Source: Massilia horti (GTDB lineage: Bacteria > Pseudomonadota > Gammaproteobacteria > Burkholderiales > Burkholderiaceae_D). Taken from it: a stretch of 38,303 nucleotides of DNA. The position numbers and the translations under genes are program-made. Of the stretch, positions 1-10,423 are shown in pieces; the stretch's first letter is position 1; the number at the start of each line of letters is the position of its first letter. The notes below the pieces were generated by a model. It was not told the DNA's origin. It searched no databases and was given only the letters and a program-made list of their open reading frames with translations. The DNA lies in the NCBI RefSeq assembly GCF_004614195.1, contig NZ_SPUM01000048.1:1-38303 (forward strand). The letters run 5' to 3'.

Positions 1-10
1 TTCATAAGAC

Positions 11-47
11 CCCAGAAAAGTTGGAACTGGTGTCCAACTTTTCTGGG
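11..47. repeat. Perfect 15-bp inverted repeat (hairpin)
   Basis: Arms CCCAGAAAAGTTGGA (11-25) and its exact reverse complement (33-47) flank a 7-nt loop. The stem extends outward to GACC/GGTC with one bulged C. It lies about 60 bp beyond the aroC stop codon. It could end the aroC transcript, but no T-run follows it in that direction, so a dispersed palindromic repeat is as likely. Confidence 0.6.
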
Positions 48-108
48 TCAGTTCACTGCGCGGGGACGACGTTTTTGGGCTAACTATTGTCGTGGGGTGC
101 CCGCCGCA

Positions 109-1203
109 TCAAGCGATCTTCGGCGTCGTCACACGCACATCGCCGCACTGCGCCCGATGCATCAGCGCGTGATCCATCAGCACCAGCGCGAGCATCGCCT
201 CGGCAATCGGCGTTGCTCGGATGCCCACGCACGGATCATGGCGACCGAACGTCTCGACCATCACCGGATTGCCGGCCTTGTCGATCGAGCGGCGCGGCGT
301 GCGGATCGAGGATGTCGGCTTGATCGCGATCGACACCGTGATGTCCTGCCCCGTCGAGATCCCACCCAGCACGCCGCCGGCGTTATTGCCGACAAATCCT
401 TCCGGAGTCAGCTCGTCGCCGTGCTCCGATCCCTTTTGCACCACCGAGCCGAAGCCGGCGCCAATCTCCACGCCCTTGACCGCGTTAATCCCCATCATCG
501 CATACGCAATGTCGGCATCGAGCTTGTCGTAGATCGGCTGTCCCAGCCCCACCGGCACGCGGCGCGCCACCACGTCGATGCGCGCGCCGACGGAATCGCC
601 GGCCCGGCGCAGCTCGTCCATCGCCGCTTCCATCCGCGCCAGCAGCGCGCAATCCGAGGTCGGCGCGAAGAACGGATTGGCGTGCACGTGTTCCCACGAC
701 TCGAACGGCACCTCGATGTCGCCAAGCTGGCTCATGCCGCCCATGAATTCGGTGCCGTAATGCTCGCGCAGCCACTTCTTGGCAATCGCGCCCGCGCCCA
801 CCACCGGCGCCGTCAGGCGCGCCGACGAACGGCCGCCGCCGCGCGGGTCGCGCACGCCGTACTTGTGCCAATAGGTGTAATCGGCGTGGCCCGGCCGGAA
901 GGTCTCGACGATGTTGCCGTAGTCCTTGCTGCGCTGGTCCTGGTTCGGGATCAGCAGCGCGATCGGGGTGCCGGTGGTGACGCCCTCGTATACGCCGGAC
1001 AGGATCTGCACCTGGTCCGGTTCCTGGCGCTGGGTCACGTGGCGCGAGGTGCCCGGCTTGCGGCGGTCCAGCTCGGGCTGGATGTCGCTTTCGGACAGTG
1101 TCAGGCCCGGCGGGCAGCCGTCAATGACGCAGCCGATGGCTGGGCCATGCGACTCGCCAAAAGTAGTAACGGAAAACAGCTTGCCAAAAGAATTGCCGGA
1201 CAT
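109..1203 (-). CDS. aroC: Chorismate synthase
   Basis: Converts 5-enolpyruvylshikimate-3-phosphate to chorismate, the last step of the shikimate pathway, using reduced FMN in the cytoplasm. The 364-residue protein has the usual length. It opens with [10 protein letters not shown] and TFGESHG (residues 14-20), carries the arginine/glycine-rich signature [14 protein letters not shown] near 116-129, and has GGISTGQDI and RSIDKAGNP near the C-terminus, all diagnostic of the family. The frame stays open 46 codons further upstream, but the family start is the ATG at 1203. No convincing Shine-Dalgarno precedes it. The gene stands alone and is divergent from the signalling gene at 1422; the 218 bp between them hold both promoters. 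Confidence 0.97.
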   Translation of the reverse strand: MSGNSFGKLFSVTTFGESHGPAIGCVIDGCPPGLTLSESDIQPELDRRKPGTSRHVTQRQEPDQVQILSGVYEGVTTGTPIALLIPNQDQRSKDYGNIVETFRPGHADYTYWHKYGVRDPRGGGRSSARLTAPVVGAGAIAKKWLREHYGTEFMGGMSQLGDIEVPFESWEHVHANPFFAPTSDCALLARMEAAMDELRRAGDSVGARIDVVARRVPVGLGQPIYDKLDADIAYAMMGINAVKGVEIGAGFGSVVQKGSEHGDELTPEGFVGNNAGGVLGGISTGQDITVSIAIKPTSSIRTPRRSIDKAGNPVMVETFGRHDPCVGIRATPIAEAMLALVLMDHALMHRAQCGDVRVTTPKIA

Positions 1204-1349
1204 GGGTAAGAAAAAAGCAAATTTGGGAAATACACATTCTACCAGCCCGCTGTCTTTCCATGTTTTTGTGCGATTTACCAACAATCTCCACACATTGCAA
1301 CTAAGTGTTGCTCTACGGCTATATTTTTTACACTTGGCCAATTTCCCGG

Positions 1350-1377
1350 TTGGATTCCCGGCGATTACGGCTATACT
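1350..1377 (+). promoter_or_regulatory. Possible sigma-70 promoter for the REC-GGDEF-EAL gene
   Basis: TTGGAT (1350-1355) and TATACT (1372-1377) are separated by 16 bp. This would start transcription near 1384, giving a leader of about 38 nt before the ATG at 1422. The string TATACTTGG recurs about 30 bp downstream, so the exact -10 is uncertain. Confidence 0.4.
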
Positions 1378-1421
1378 TGGTCCCCGATAAATCTGCCCCG
1401 TTATACTTGGAGTTGTCTTTC

Positions 1422-3656
1422 ATGTCCGCAACGAGCGCGCCACTTGGCGCCATGTCCGGCGACCGCGACGATCTGCTGTTTCTCGACGAGCCGCCGGAAC
1501 CGCCCACCGCTCGCGCCCGCCGTGCATGGCGGGTCATGGTGGTCGACGACGACGCCGACGTGCACTCGACCACCCGGTTCGCGCTGGACAGCCTGGAAGT
1601 GCACGGCCGCCCGCTCGAATTCGTGCATGCGTATTCGGCCGAAGAAGCGCGCGCCCAGCTTGAGCACGAAGCGGATTTGGCCGTCATCCTGCTCGACGTG
1701 GTGATGGAACAGCCCGACGCCGGGCTGCATTTGGTGCGGCATGTGCGCGAGACGCTCGGGCGCAGCGACGTGCGCATCATCCTGCGCAGCGGCCAGCCCG
1801 GCTACGCGCCGGAAATGGACGCGATCCGCGGCTACGACATCAATGACTACCGGACCAAATCCGAGCTGACCCGCGCCAAACTGTATACAGCCGTCGCGGC
1901 CGCGATCCGCTCCTACCAGCAGATCCGCATGCTGGAACGGGGGCGCGCAGGCCTCGAGCAGATCGTACAAGCAAGCACGGAGCTGATGGCGCTGCACGGC
2001 TTGTCAGCCTTTGCGCACGGGGTGCTGGAACAGGCCGCGGCGCTGATCGGTCAACCGGTCGACGGCGTGTTATGTGCGCCGGCCCAGGGAAGGCTGCAGG
2101 CGCTGGCCGCGGCCGGCTCATGCCGCCTGTCGGCAGGCAGAATGCTGGAGGTCGAGCACGCGGCCCTGCTCGATCCCCTGCTGCGTACACTCAAGCAGCG
2201 AAGCAGCCTGTACGAATCGCAGCATGCGACCCTCTACCTGCCCGGCAAATCCGGACGCGACTTCGCCGCTTACCTCAAACTGGCCAAGCCGATCGGTGAA
2301 CTGAAACGGCGCCTGCTTGACGTCTTCGCGCGCAACGTCGCGGTTGGCCTGGACAACGTCGAACTGCTCACGCACCTGAACCAGGCGGCGTTCCACGATC
2401 CGCTCACCGGCCTGCCCAACCGCACCCGCCTGGTGGAACTGCTGGACACGCTCCTGACCGGCCGAGGCCGCGCCGCCGCCACGCTGTCGCTGGTCGACAT
2501 CGACCACTTCGCCGAAACCAATGACGCGCTCGGCCATCACTTCGGCGATCTGCTGCTGGGCGCGGTGGCGCAGCGACTGGTCTCGCGCCTCGATCAGCGC
2601 CTGACCGTGGCGCGCGTGGGCAGCGACATCTTCTGCGTGCTGGGCGACGACCGTTCCGTCGATCCGGCCGCGATCCACGCGCTGTTCGCCACGCCATTCA
2701 CGATCGACAGCCAGGACGTGCAGGTATCGGCGACACTGGGCCTGGTGCGGCTTGGTGAACACGACGGCAACGGCGCCGACGCGCTCAAGGACGCCGACAT
2801 CGCCCTCAAGCGCGCCAAGACGCAGCGCCGCGGCGGCCACTTCTACTTCACGCGCAGCATGGGCGAGGAGATCCGGACGCGGGTGAACATGATGCACGCG
2901 CTGCGCAACGGCTTTCGACGCGGCGAACTGTTCCTGGTGTACCAGCCGCAGGTCTGCCTCGCGCACGGCCGCGCGGAGGGTGCCGAAGCGCTGCTGCGCT
3001 GGCGCACCGAAGACGGCAGCCTGGTGCCGCCAGACCGCTTCATCCCGATCGCCGAGTATTCCGGCCTGATCATCGACATCGGCGCCTGGGTGCTGCGCGA
3101 GGCCTGCGCCGAACTGGTGCGGCTACGTGCGGCAGGCTACGCCGACTTCATGATGTCGATTAACGTGTCGCAGGTGCAGTTCCGCCACCCGCAATTCCTG
3201 GCCATGCTGCGCCGCGCGTTAGATGAGACCGGCGCGCCGCCGCGTTACGTGGAACTGGAAATCACCGAATCGATGGCGATGGAAGAACCGGAAGTGCTGG
3301 TCGAACTGCTCGGCGAGATCAAGCGTACCGGCGTCTCGATCGCGATCGACGACTTCGGCACCGGCTTCTCCTCGCTCTCGCACCTGCAGCGGTTGCAGGT
3401 AGACCGGCTCAAGATCGACCGCACCTTCGTGACCGAGATTACCGGCTCGGCGCGCGGCAGCAGCATCGCGCAGATGGTGATCCAGCTTGGGCGCAACCTC
3501 GGACTGTCGATCGTGGCGGAAGGGGTGGAAGACGACCGGCAGGCCAGGATCCTGCACGAACTCGGATGCCCGCTGGGCCAGGGCTACCTGTTCGCGCAAC
3601 CGCTGGCGCCGCAGGCCCTGCTGGAGTGGCTGGCCAAGGACGCGGCGCGCACCTGA
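1422..3656 (+). CDS. Response regulator with DUF3369, degenerate GGDEF and EAL domains
   Basis: A cytoplasmic two-component output protein of 744 residues that probably hydrolyses cyclic di-GMP. An N-terminal receiver (about 36-160) has acidic residues VDDDAD at 41-46, phospho-acceptor Asp92 in LLDVVM and Lys146. A DUF3369-like linker (about 170-310) follows, then a GGDEF domain (about 325-475) whose active loop reads GSDIF (400-404) instead of GGDEF, so cyclase activity is unlikely. The EAL domain (about 490-740) keeps EALLRW (522), NVSQVQF, EITES, DDFGTGFSSL (643) and the C-terminal AEGVE, so phosphodiesterase activity looks intact. The start at 1422 has GGAG nine bases upstream; an alternative ATG is at 1452. 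No partner histidine kinase lies next to it. Confidence 0.9.
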   Translation: MSATSAPLGAMSGDRDDLLFLDEPPEPPTARARRAWRVMVVDDDADVHSTTRFALDSLEVHGRPLEFVHAYSAEEARAQLEHEADLAVILLDVVMEQPDAGLHLVRHVRETLGRSDVRIILRSGQPGYAPEMDAIRGYDINDYRTKSELTRAKLYTAVAAAIRSYQQIRMLERGRAGLEQIVQASTELMALHGLSAFAHGVLEQAAALIGQPVDGVLCAPAQGRLQALAAAGSCRLSAGRMLEVEHAALLDPLLRTLKQRSSLYESQHATLYLPGKSGRDFAAYLKLAKPIGELKRRLLDVFARNVAVGLDNVELLTHLNQAAFHDPLTGLPNRTRLVELLDTLLTGRGRAAATLSLVDIDHFAETNDALGHHFGDLLLGAVAQRLVSRLDQRLTVARVGSDIFCVLGDDRSVDPAAIHALFATPFTIDSQDVQVSATLGLVRLGEHDGNGADALKDADIALKRAKTQRRGGHFYFTRSMGEEIRTRVNMMHALRNGFRRGELFLVYQPQVCLAHGRAEGAEALLRWRTEDGSLVPPDRFIPIAEYSGLIIDIGAWVLREACAELVRLRAAGYADFMMSINVSQVQFRHPQFLAMLRRALDETGAPPRYVELEITESMAMEEPEVLVELLGEIKRTGVSIAIDDFGTGFSSLSHLQRLQVDRLKIDRTFVTEITGSARGSSIAQMVIQLGRNLGLSIVAEGVEDDRQARILHELGCPLGQGYLFAQPLAPQALLEWLAKDAART

Positions 3657-3675
3657 ACGGGCGGGGCCCTGCCCC

Positions 3676-4128
3676 TCAGTCTTCGGCCTGCTCTTCCGCC
3701 GGCCAGTCGCGGATGTAAGCCTTGAGCATGCGGTTCTCGAAGCTTTGCGCTTCCAGCACCGCCTTCGCCACGTCGTAGAAGGAAATCACTCCCAGCAGCG
3801 TCTTGGCGTTCATCACCGGCAGGTAGCGCGCGTGCTTTTCCAGCATCATGCGCCGCACCTCATTGATTTCGGTGTCGGGCGTAACCGTGATCGGGCTGTC
3901 GTTCATGTGCTTGCGCACGGTGCCGGCCCCAACCGAGCCGCCATTCGCGTGCACCGCCTTGATCACCTCGCGGAAGGTGAGCATGCCCACCAGGTCGCCA
4001 TATTCCATGACCACCAGCGAGCCGATGTCCTTTTCGGACATCGTATTGACCGCCTCGACCAGCGGCGTGTCGGGGGTTACGGTGTACAGGATGTTGCCCT
4101 TCACCTGCAAAATTTCCGAGACTTTCAT
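3676..4128 (-). CDS. Tandem CBS-domain protein
   Basis: A 150-residue soluble protein made of two CBS motifs (about 1-62 and 75-135), a module that usually binds adenine nucleotides and regulates partner proteins. Typical features are TVTPDTPLVEAVNTM and GSLVVMEYGDLVGMLTFREV in the first, and ITVTPDTEINEVRRMM and HARYLPVMNAKTLLGVIS in the second. No catalytic or transport domain is attached, so its partner cannot be named from here. It is convergent with the EAL gene (19 bp gap) and divergent from metY. A GGGTGG sequence lies upstream of the ATG at 4128. Confidence 0.9.
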   Translation of the reverse strand: MKVSEILQVKGNILYTVTPDTPLVEAVNTMSEKDIGSLVVMEYGDLVGMLTFREVIKAVHANGGSVGAGTVRKHMNDSPITVTPDTEINEVRRMMLEKHARYLPVMNAKTLLGVISFYDVAKAVLEAQSFENRMLKAYIRDWPAEEQAED

Positions 4129-4304
4129 GATTGGCCACCCTGTTTGGTGAAAAAACGTTTTGAAGATGTAGCTTGTGTATCAGGCAATTTAGCGTAAGGC
4201 GCACAGAAAATCCAGCCTTGCGACAGATCATACCCACATGGCGCGGGCGAAATAGTGAATAGATGCTACGATGCGCGCATCGCAGATTTATTGATGAGCC
4301 AACC

Positions 4305-5615
4305 ATGAGCGGACCACAATATCCCGGTTTCGACACCCTGGCGCTGCACGCTGGCGCCGCTCCCGATCCGGCCACCGGCGCGCGCGCCACGCCGATCTAC
4401 TTCACCTCCTCGTTCAATTTCCGCGACTCGGACCATGCGGCGTCGCTGTTCAACATGGAACGCGCCGGCCACGTCTACTCGCGCATCTCGAACCCGACCA
4501 ACGCGGTCCTCGAAGAACGCATCGCCGCGCTGGAAGGCGGCGTGGCCGGCATCGCCACCGCCAGTGGCCAGGCCGCGCTGCACCTGGGCTTGTGCACCAT
4601 CGCCGGGGCCGGTTCGCACATCGTCGCTTCACGTGCGCTGTACGGCGGCTCGCACAACCTGCTCGCCTACACGCTCAAACGCTTCGGCATCGACACCACT
4701 TTCGTCGACCCGCGCGACCTGGACGCCTGGCGCGCGGCGATCCGGCCCAACACACGTGTGCTGATCGCCGAATCGCTCGGCAATCCTGGCCTGGAAGTGC
4801 TGGACGTGCCGCGCGTGGCCGAACTCGCGCATGAACACGACCTGCCGCTGATGCTCGACTCGACCTTCACCACGCCCTATCTGCTGCGGCCGTTCGAGCA
4901 CGGGGCCGACCTCGTGATCCACTCCGCGACCAAGTTCCTGTGCGGTCACGGCACCGCGATCGGCGGCCTGCTGGTGGACGGTGGCACCTTCGACTGGCAG
5001 CGCGCGTACCAGCGCACCGGCCGCTTTGCCGAACTGTGCGAGCCGTACGAAGGCTTTCACGGCATGGTGTTTGCCGAGGAATCGACCGTCGGCGCGTTCG
5101 CATTGCGCGCGCGGCGCGAAGGGCTGCGCGATTTTGGCGCGGTCATGAGTCCCCATAACGCGTTCGCCATTTTGCAGGGCATCGAAACGCTCGCGCTGCG
5201 CATGGATCGCCACGTCGTCAACGCGCGCAAAGTTGTCGAATTCCTGGCGAGCCACCCAGCGGTCGAATCGGTGACCTGGCCCGAACTCGAATCGCATCCA
5301 GATTACGAGCTCGCCAAACGCCTGCTGCCGAACGGCTGCGGCGCCGTGTTTACCTTCAGCCTCAAGGGAGACCGCGCGGCCGGCACGCGCTTCGTCGAAA
5401 GTCTGAAAGTGTTCTCGCACCTGGCAAACGTGGGCGATGCCAAGTCACTCGTGATCCATCCGGCCTCCACCACGCATTTGCGCGTGCCCGCCGACCAACT
5501 GGCGGCCGCGGGCATCACCGAAGGCACCATACGCCTGTCGGTCGGCCTGGAAGATCCGGACGACCTGATCGAAGACGTCGCACGCAGCCTCAAGCTGGCG
5601 CAGAAAGGAGCCTGA
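4305..5615 (+). CDS. metY: O-acetylhomoserine sulfhydrylase-type PLP enzyme
   Basis: A Cys/Met-metabolism PLP-dependent enzyme of 436 residues, probably making homocysteine from O-acetylhomoserine and sulfide. Motifs include YSRISNPTNAVLEERIA (58-74), the substrate-pocket ASGQAAL, ESLGNPGLEVLDV (156-168), LDSTFTTPY and the PLP lysine Lys210 in HSATKFLCGHG. The length (over 420) and the GNPGLEV wording favour the MetY type over the shorter MetZ (O-succinylhomoserine) type, but substrate preference cannot be settled by eye. The ATG at 4305 (MSGPQYPGFDT) matches family N-termini. A hydrolase starts one base after the stop, implying co-transcription. Confidence 0.88.
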   Translation: MSGPQYPGFDTLALHAGAAPDPATGARATPIYFTSSFNFRDSDHAASLFNMERAGHVYSRISNPTNAVLEERIAALEGGVAGIATASGQAALHLGLCTIAGAGSHIVASRALYGGSHNLLAYTLKRFGIDTTFVDPRDLDAWRAAIRPNTRVLIAESLGNPGLEVLDVPRVAELAHEHDLPLMLDSTFTTPYLLRPFEHGADLVIHSATKFLCGHGTAIGGLLVDGGTFDWQRAYQRTGRFAELCEPYEGFHGMVFAEESTVGAFALRARREGLRDFGAVMSPHNAFAILQGIETLALRMDRHVVNARKVVEFLASHPAVESVTWPELESHPDYELAKRLLPNGCGAVFTFSLKGDRAAGTRFVESLKVFSHLANVGDAKSLVIHPASTTHLRVPADQLAAAGITEGTIRLSVGLEDPDDLIEDVARSLKLAQKGA

Positions 5616-5616
5616 C

Positions 5617-6426
5617 GTGATCCTCGACGTACATGGCAAAACGACCTACTGCTACACCGGCGGCAAACCGTTCGACCCATCGCTGCGCACAATCGTATTC
5701 ATCCACGGCGCGCAGAACGACCACTCGGTCTGGGCGCTGCAGACCCGCTACTTTGCCCACCATGGATTCGGCGTGCTGGCGCTCGACCTGCCCGGCCACG
5801 GGCGCAGCAGCGGTCCGGCACTCGAAAGCGTGGAGGCGATGGCCGACTGGCTGCTGGCATTGCTGGACGCGGCAGGCGTAGAGCGCGCGCTGCTCGCCGG
5901 CCACAGCATGGGGTCGCTGATTGCGCTCGAAGCCTCCCATCGCGCGCCCGATCGGGTTACGGGCCTTGCGCTGCTCGGCACCACTTATCCGATGAAGGTG
6001 TCCGAGTCGCTGCTCGAGACTTCGCGCAGCGATGAATCGCGCGCGATCGACATGGTGAACATCTGGTCGCACTCTACGATTGCGCCCAAGCCCTCGTGTC
6101 CCGGTCCCGGTTTTTCAGTGATGGGCGGCTCGCAGCGCTTGATGCAGCGGATGTCGCAACTCAATCCTGAGCACCTGTTCTATACTGACTTCACCGCCTG
6201 TAACGCGTATGTTCACGGCGAGGCGGCTGCTACGGCAGCGCGCTGCCCGGCACTGTTCATCCTCGGCACCCGTGACGTGATGACCCCGCCCCGTTCTACC
6301 AAGCTGCTCACCAGTGCGATGGCTCACGCAAGCGTCGTTCATGTCGACGCTGGGCATCAGATGATGGCAGAGCAGCCGGACGCCGTGCTGGACGCGCTGT
6401 ACGGCTTTGCGTGCGCGAAAAAATAA
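5617..6426 (+). CDS. Alpha/beta hydrolase
   Basis: A 269-residue cytoplasmic alpha/beta-hydrolase-fold protein of unknown substrate. The catalytic triad is visible: Ser97 in GHSMGS, Asp220 in LGTRDVMTP and His247 in DAGHQMM. The oxyanion-hole strand is FIHGAQ (28-33), and LDLPGHGRS follows at 57-65. The start is GTG at 5617, fixed by AAAGGAG six bases upstream and lying one base after the metY stop, so the two are probably translated from one message. A role next to a sulfhydrylase, such as ester or thioester cleavage, is only suggested by position. Confidence 0.87.
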   Translation: MILDVHGKTTYCYTGGKPFDPSLRTIVFIHGAQNDHSVWALQTRYFAHHGFGVLALDLPGHGRSSGPALESVEAMADWLLALLDAAGVERALLAGHSMGSLIALEASHRAPDRVTGLALLGTTYPMKVSESLLETSRSDESRAIDMVNIWSHSTIAPKPSCPGPGFSVMGGSQRLMQRMSQLNPEHLFYTDFTACNAYVHGEAAATAARCPALFILGTRDVMTPPRSTKLLTSAMAHASVVHVDAGHQMMAEQPDAVLDALYGFACAKK

Positions 6427-6456
6427 GGAATGTCAGGGTGGCTGAATGCGGACCAT

Positions 6457-6530
6457 CGTAGGGTGCGCACCTGTGCGCACGCGGTACGGCTGTGCGAAGT
6501 TAGCGTCCGCGTGCGCACGGAGTGCGCACC

Positions 6531-6535
<5 letters not shown>
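6457..6535. repeat. 79-bp REPIN-like double inverted repeat
   Basis: The left arm runs 6457-6484 and the right arm 6507-6535. Outer arms CGTAGGGTGCGCAC and GTGCGCACCCTACG are exact reverse complements, as are inner arms GTGCGCACGCGG (6473-6484) and CCGCGTGCGCAC (6507-6518). Each arm begins with GTAG followed by the palindrome GGTGCGCACC, the pattern known for REP sequences. The same string recurs near 23001. The stop codon of the YihY gene (6531-6533) lies inside the right arm. Confidence 0.75.
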
Positions 6536-8608
<2,073 letters not shown>

Positions 8609-8609
<1 letters not shown>

Positions 8610-9007
8610 TGCAAACCGCAAGGTACTTCCATGCCGGCGCCCTCGCGAGCCTGGTCCTGCTGATCTGCTGGCTGATCGCGTGGGAAGCCTTCATCGCCCC
8701 CGTCTATCCGGGCGGGTGGCTGCTGGCGCTCAAGGCGCTGCCGCTCTTGATCCCGCTGCGTGGCGTGATCAAGCGCGAGCTCTACACACTGCAGTGGTCA
8801 TCGATGCTGATCCTGCTCTATTTCGCAGAAGGCGTGGTGCGCGCCTATGCCGACCAGGACGCGCATTCGCGCATGATGGCGTTGGGCGAAATTGTGCTCT
8901 CGATCGTGTATTTTGCCTGCGCCCTGCTGTATCTGCGCCCCTATAAACAGGCCGCCAAGCGGATGGCAAAGGAGCTTCTGGACAAGGTCAAAGTTCCGCA
9001 TGACTGA
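8609..9007 (+). CDS. DUF2069 integral membrane protein
   Basis: A 132-residue, very hydrophobic protein with about four membrane spans (near 10-30, 38-52, 63-78 and 92-108) and a basic C-terminus (KQAAKRMAKELLDKVK). The pattern GGWLLALKALPLLIPLRG and the spacing of spans match DUF2069, a small inner-membrane family of unknown function. Its ATG overlaps the stop of the WrbA-like gene and its own end overlaps the next start by eight bases, so it is likely translated as part of the same message. No function can be assigned. Confidence 0.85.
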
Positions 9008-10409
9008 CGAATTCCTCAGGCGCTGCAGCGACATTGCCGGCACCACGCATGTGCTGACCACGCTTGACGACATGGCGCCCTACCTCACCGACTGGCGCCG
9101 ACGCTTCACCGGCAAGGCACGCGCTGTGCTCCTGCCCGGCGACAGCTTTGAGGTCGCGCGGCTGGTCAAGGCTTGCGCGGACTATCGCGTGCCGCTGGTG
9201 CCGCAAGGCGGCAGGACCGGTCTTGTGCTGGGCAGCGTGCCGGACGCGAGCGGAGAAGCGGTGGTGCTCTCGCTCAAGCGCCTGAACCGGATTCGCGCAC
9301 TCGACACCGTCAACCGCACCATCACCGTCGATGCCGGCGCCATCCTGTACCACGTGCAGCAAGCCGCACGCGAGGCCGGCCTGCTGTTTCCGCTGTCGCT
9401 GGCGGCAGAAGGCAGTTGCACAATCGGCGGCAACCTTGCGACCAATGCCGGCGGCACCGCGGTGCTGCGCTACGGGAATACGCGCGAACTGTGTCTGGGA
9501 ATCGAAGCCGTCACCCCGCACGGCGACATCTGGGATGGCTTACGCGGCCTGCGCAAGGACAATACCGGCTATGACCTGCGTGACCTCTTCATCGGGGCCG
9601 AAGGCACGCTGGGCGTGATCACCGGCGCCGTGATGAAGCTCTATCCGCAGCCAAAGGCAGCGATCACCGCCCTGGTTGCGGTCGGTTCCCCGCAGCGCGC
9701 GCTGGAACTGCTCACGCTGATGCAGGACGATTGCGGCCCCAGCCTGACCGGCTTCGAACTGATGTCGGACTTCTGCCTGCGGCTGGTCGCAAGCCATTTC
9801 CCGCAACTGCCACGGCCGTTTGCGACACATCATCCGCAGTACGTTCTTGTCGAACTATCGAGCAATGAGTCCGAGCAGCATGCTGCCAGGCTGCTCGAAA
9901 CGGCCATCGCCAGCGCAATCGCCGCGGGCATCGCCGACGACGCCGTCATGGCCACGTCAATCGCCCAGTCGCAAGCCCTGTGGCAACTGCGCGAGCATGT
10001 CCCGCTGGCGCAGGCCGTCGCCGGCAAAAACATCAAGCATGACATCTCGCTGCCGATCTCACGCATTGGCGACTTTCTCGCGGCCACCGACGCCAAGTTG
10101 CACAAGGCGTTTCCCGGCGTCCAGCTCGTGACCTTTGGGCACCTAGGTGACGGCAACTTGCACTACAACGTGGCGCCACCAATCGGCGTGCCGCACGAAG
10201 ACTTCCTGGCCAACCAGCACGCCATCAACCGAATCGTGCACGACAGCGTCGACGCATTCGACGGTTCGATTTCGGCGGAGCATGGCATTGGCGCGCTCAA
10301 GCGCGACGAACTGCCACGCTACAAGACAGAAGTCGAGCTGAACATGATGCGCGCCATCAAGGCCGCTCTCGACCCGCTCGGCATTATGAACCCTGGCAAA
10401 ATTCTTTGA
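9000..10409 (+). CDS. FAD-linked D-2-hydroxyacid dehydrogenase (GlcD/D2HGDH-like)
   Basis: A 469-residue FAD oxidoreductase of the PCMH/GlcD superfamily, oxidising a D-2-hydroxyacid such as D-lactate, glycolate or D-2-hydroxyglutarate. The FAD-binding half (about 35-220) has PQGGRTGLVLG (68-78), AEGSCTIGGNLATNAGG (136-152) and FIGAEGTLGVITGAV. The C-terminal half carries the metal/substrate motif GHLGDGNLHYN and ends with SAEHGIGALKRDELP and LDPLGIMNPGKIL, typical of this group. The GlcD-like single-subunit layout cannot separate the possible substrates. The ATG at 9000 starts inside the end of the DUF2069 gene; the frame is open further upstream, but family homology begins near MTDEFL. Confidence 0.88.
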   Translation: MTDEFLRRCSDIAGTTHVLTTLDDMAPYLTDWRRRFTGKARAVLLPGDSFEVARLVKACADYRVPLVPQGGRTGLVLGSVPDASGEAVVLSLKRLNRIRALDTVNRTITVDAGAILYHVQQAAREAGLLFPLSLAAEGSCTIGGNLATNAGGTAVLRYGNTRELCLGIEAVTPHGDIWDGLRGLRKDNTGYDLRDLFIGAEGTLGVITGAVMKLYPQPKAAITALVAVGSPQRALELLTLMQDDCGPSLTGFELMSDFCLRLVASHFPQLPRPFATHHPQYVLVELSSNESEQHAARLLETAIASAIAAGIADDAVMATSIAQSQALWQLREHVPLAQAVAGKNIKHDISLPISRIGDFLAATDAKLHKAFPGVQLVTFGHLGDGNLHYNVAPPIGVPHEDFLANQHAINRIVHDSVDAFDGSISAEHGIGALKRDELPRYKTEVELNMMRAIKAALDPLGIMNPGKIL

Positions 10410-10423
10410 ACCAGGGAGAGTCC

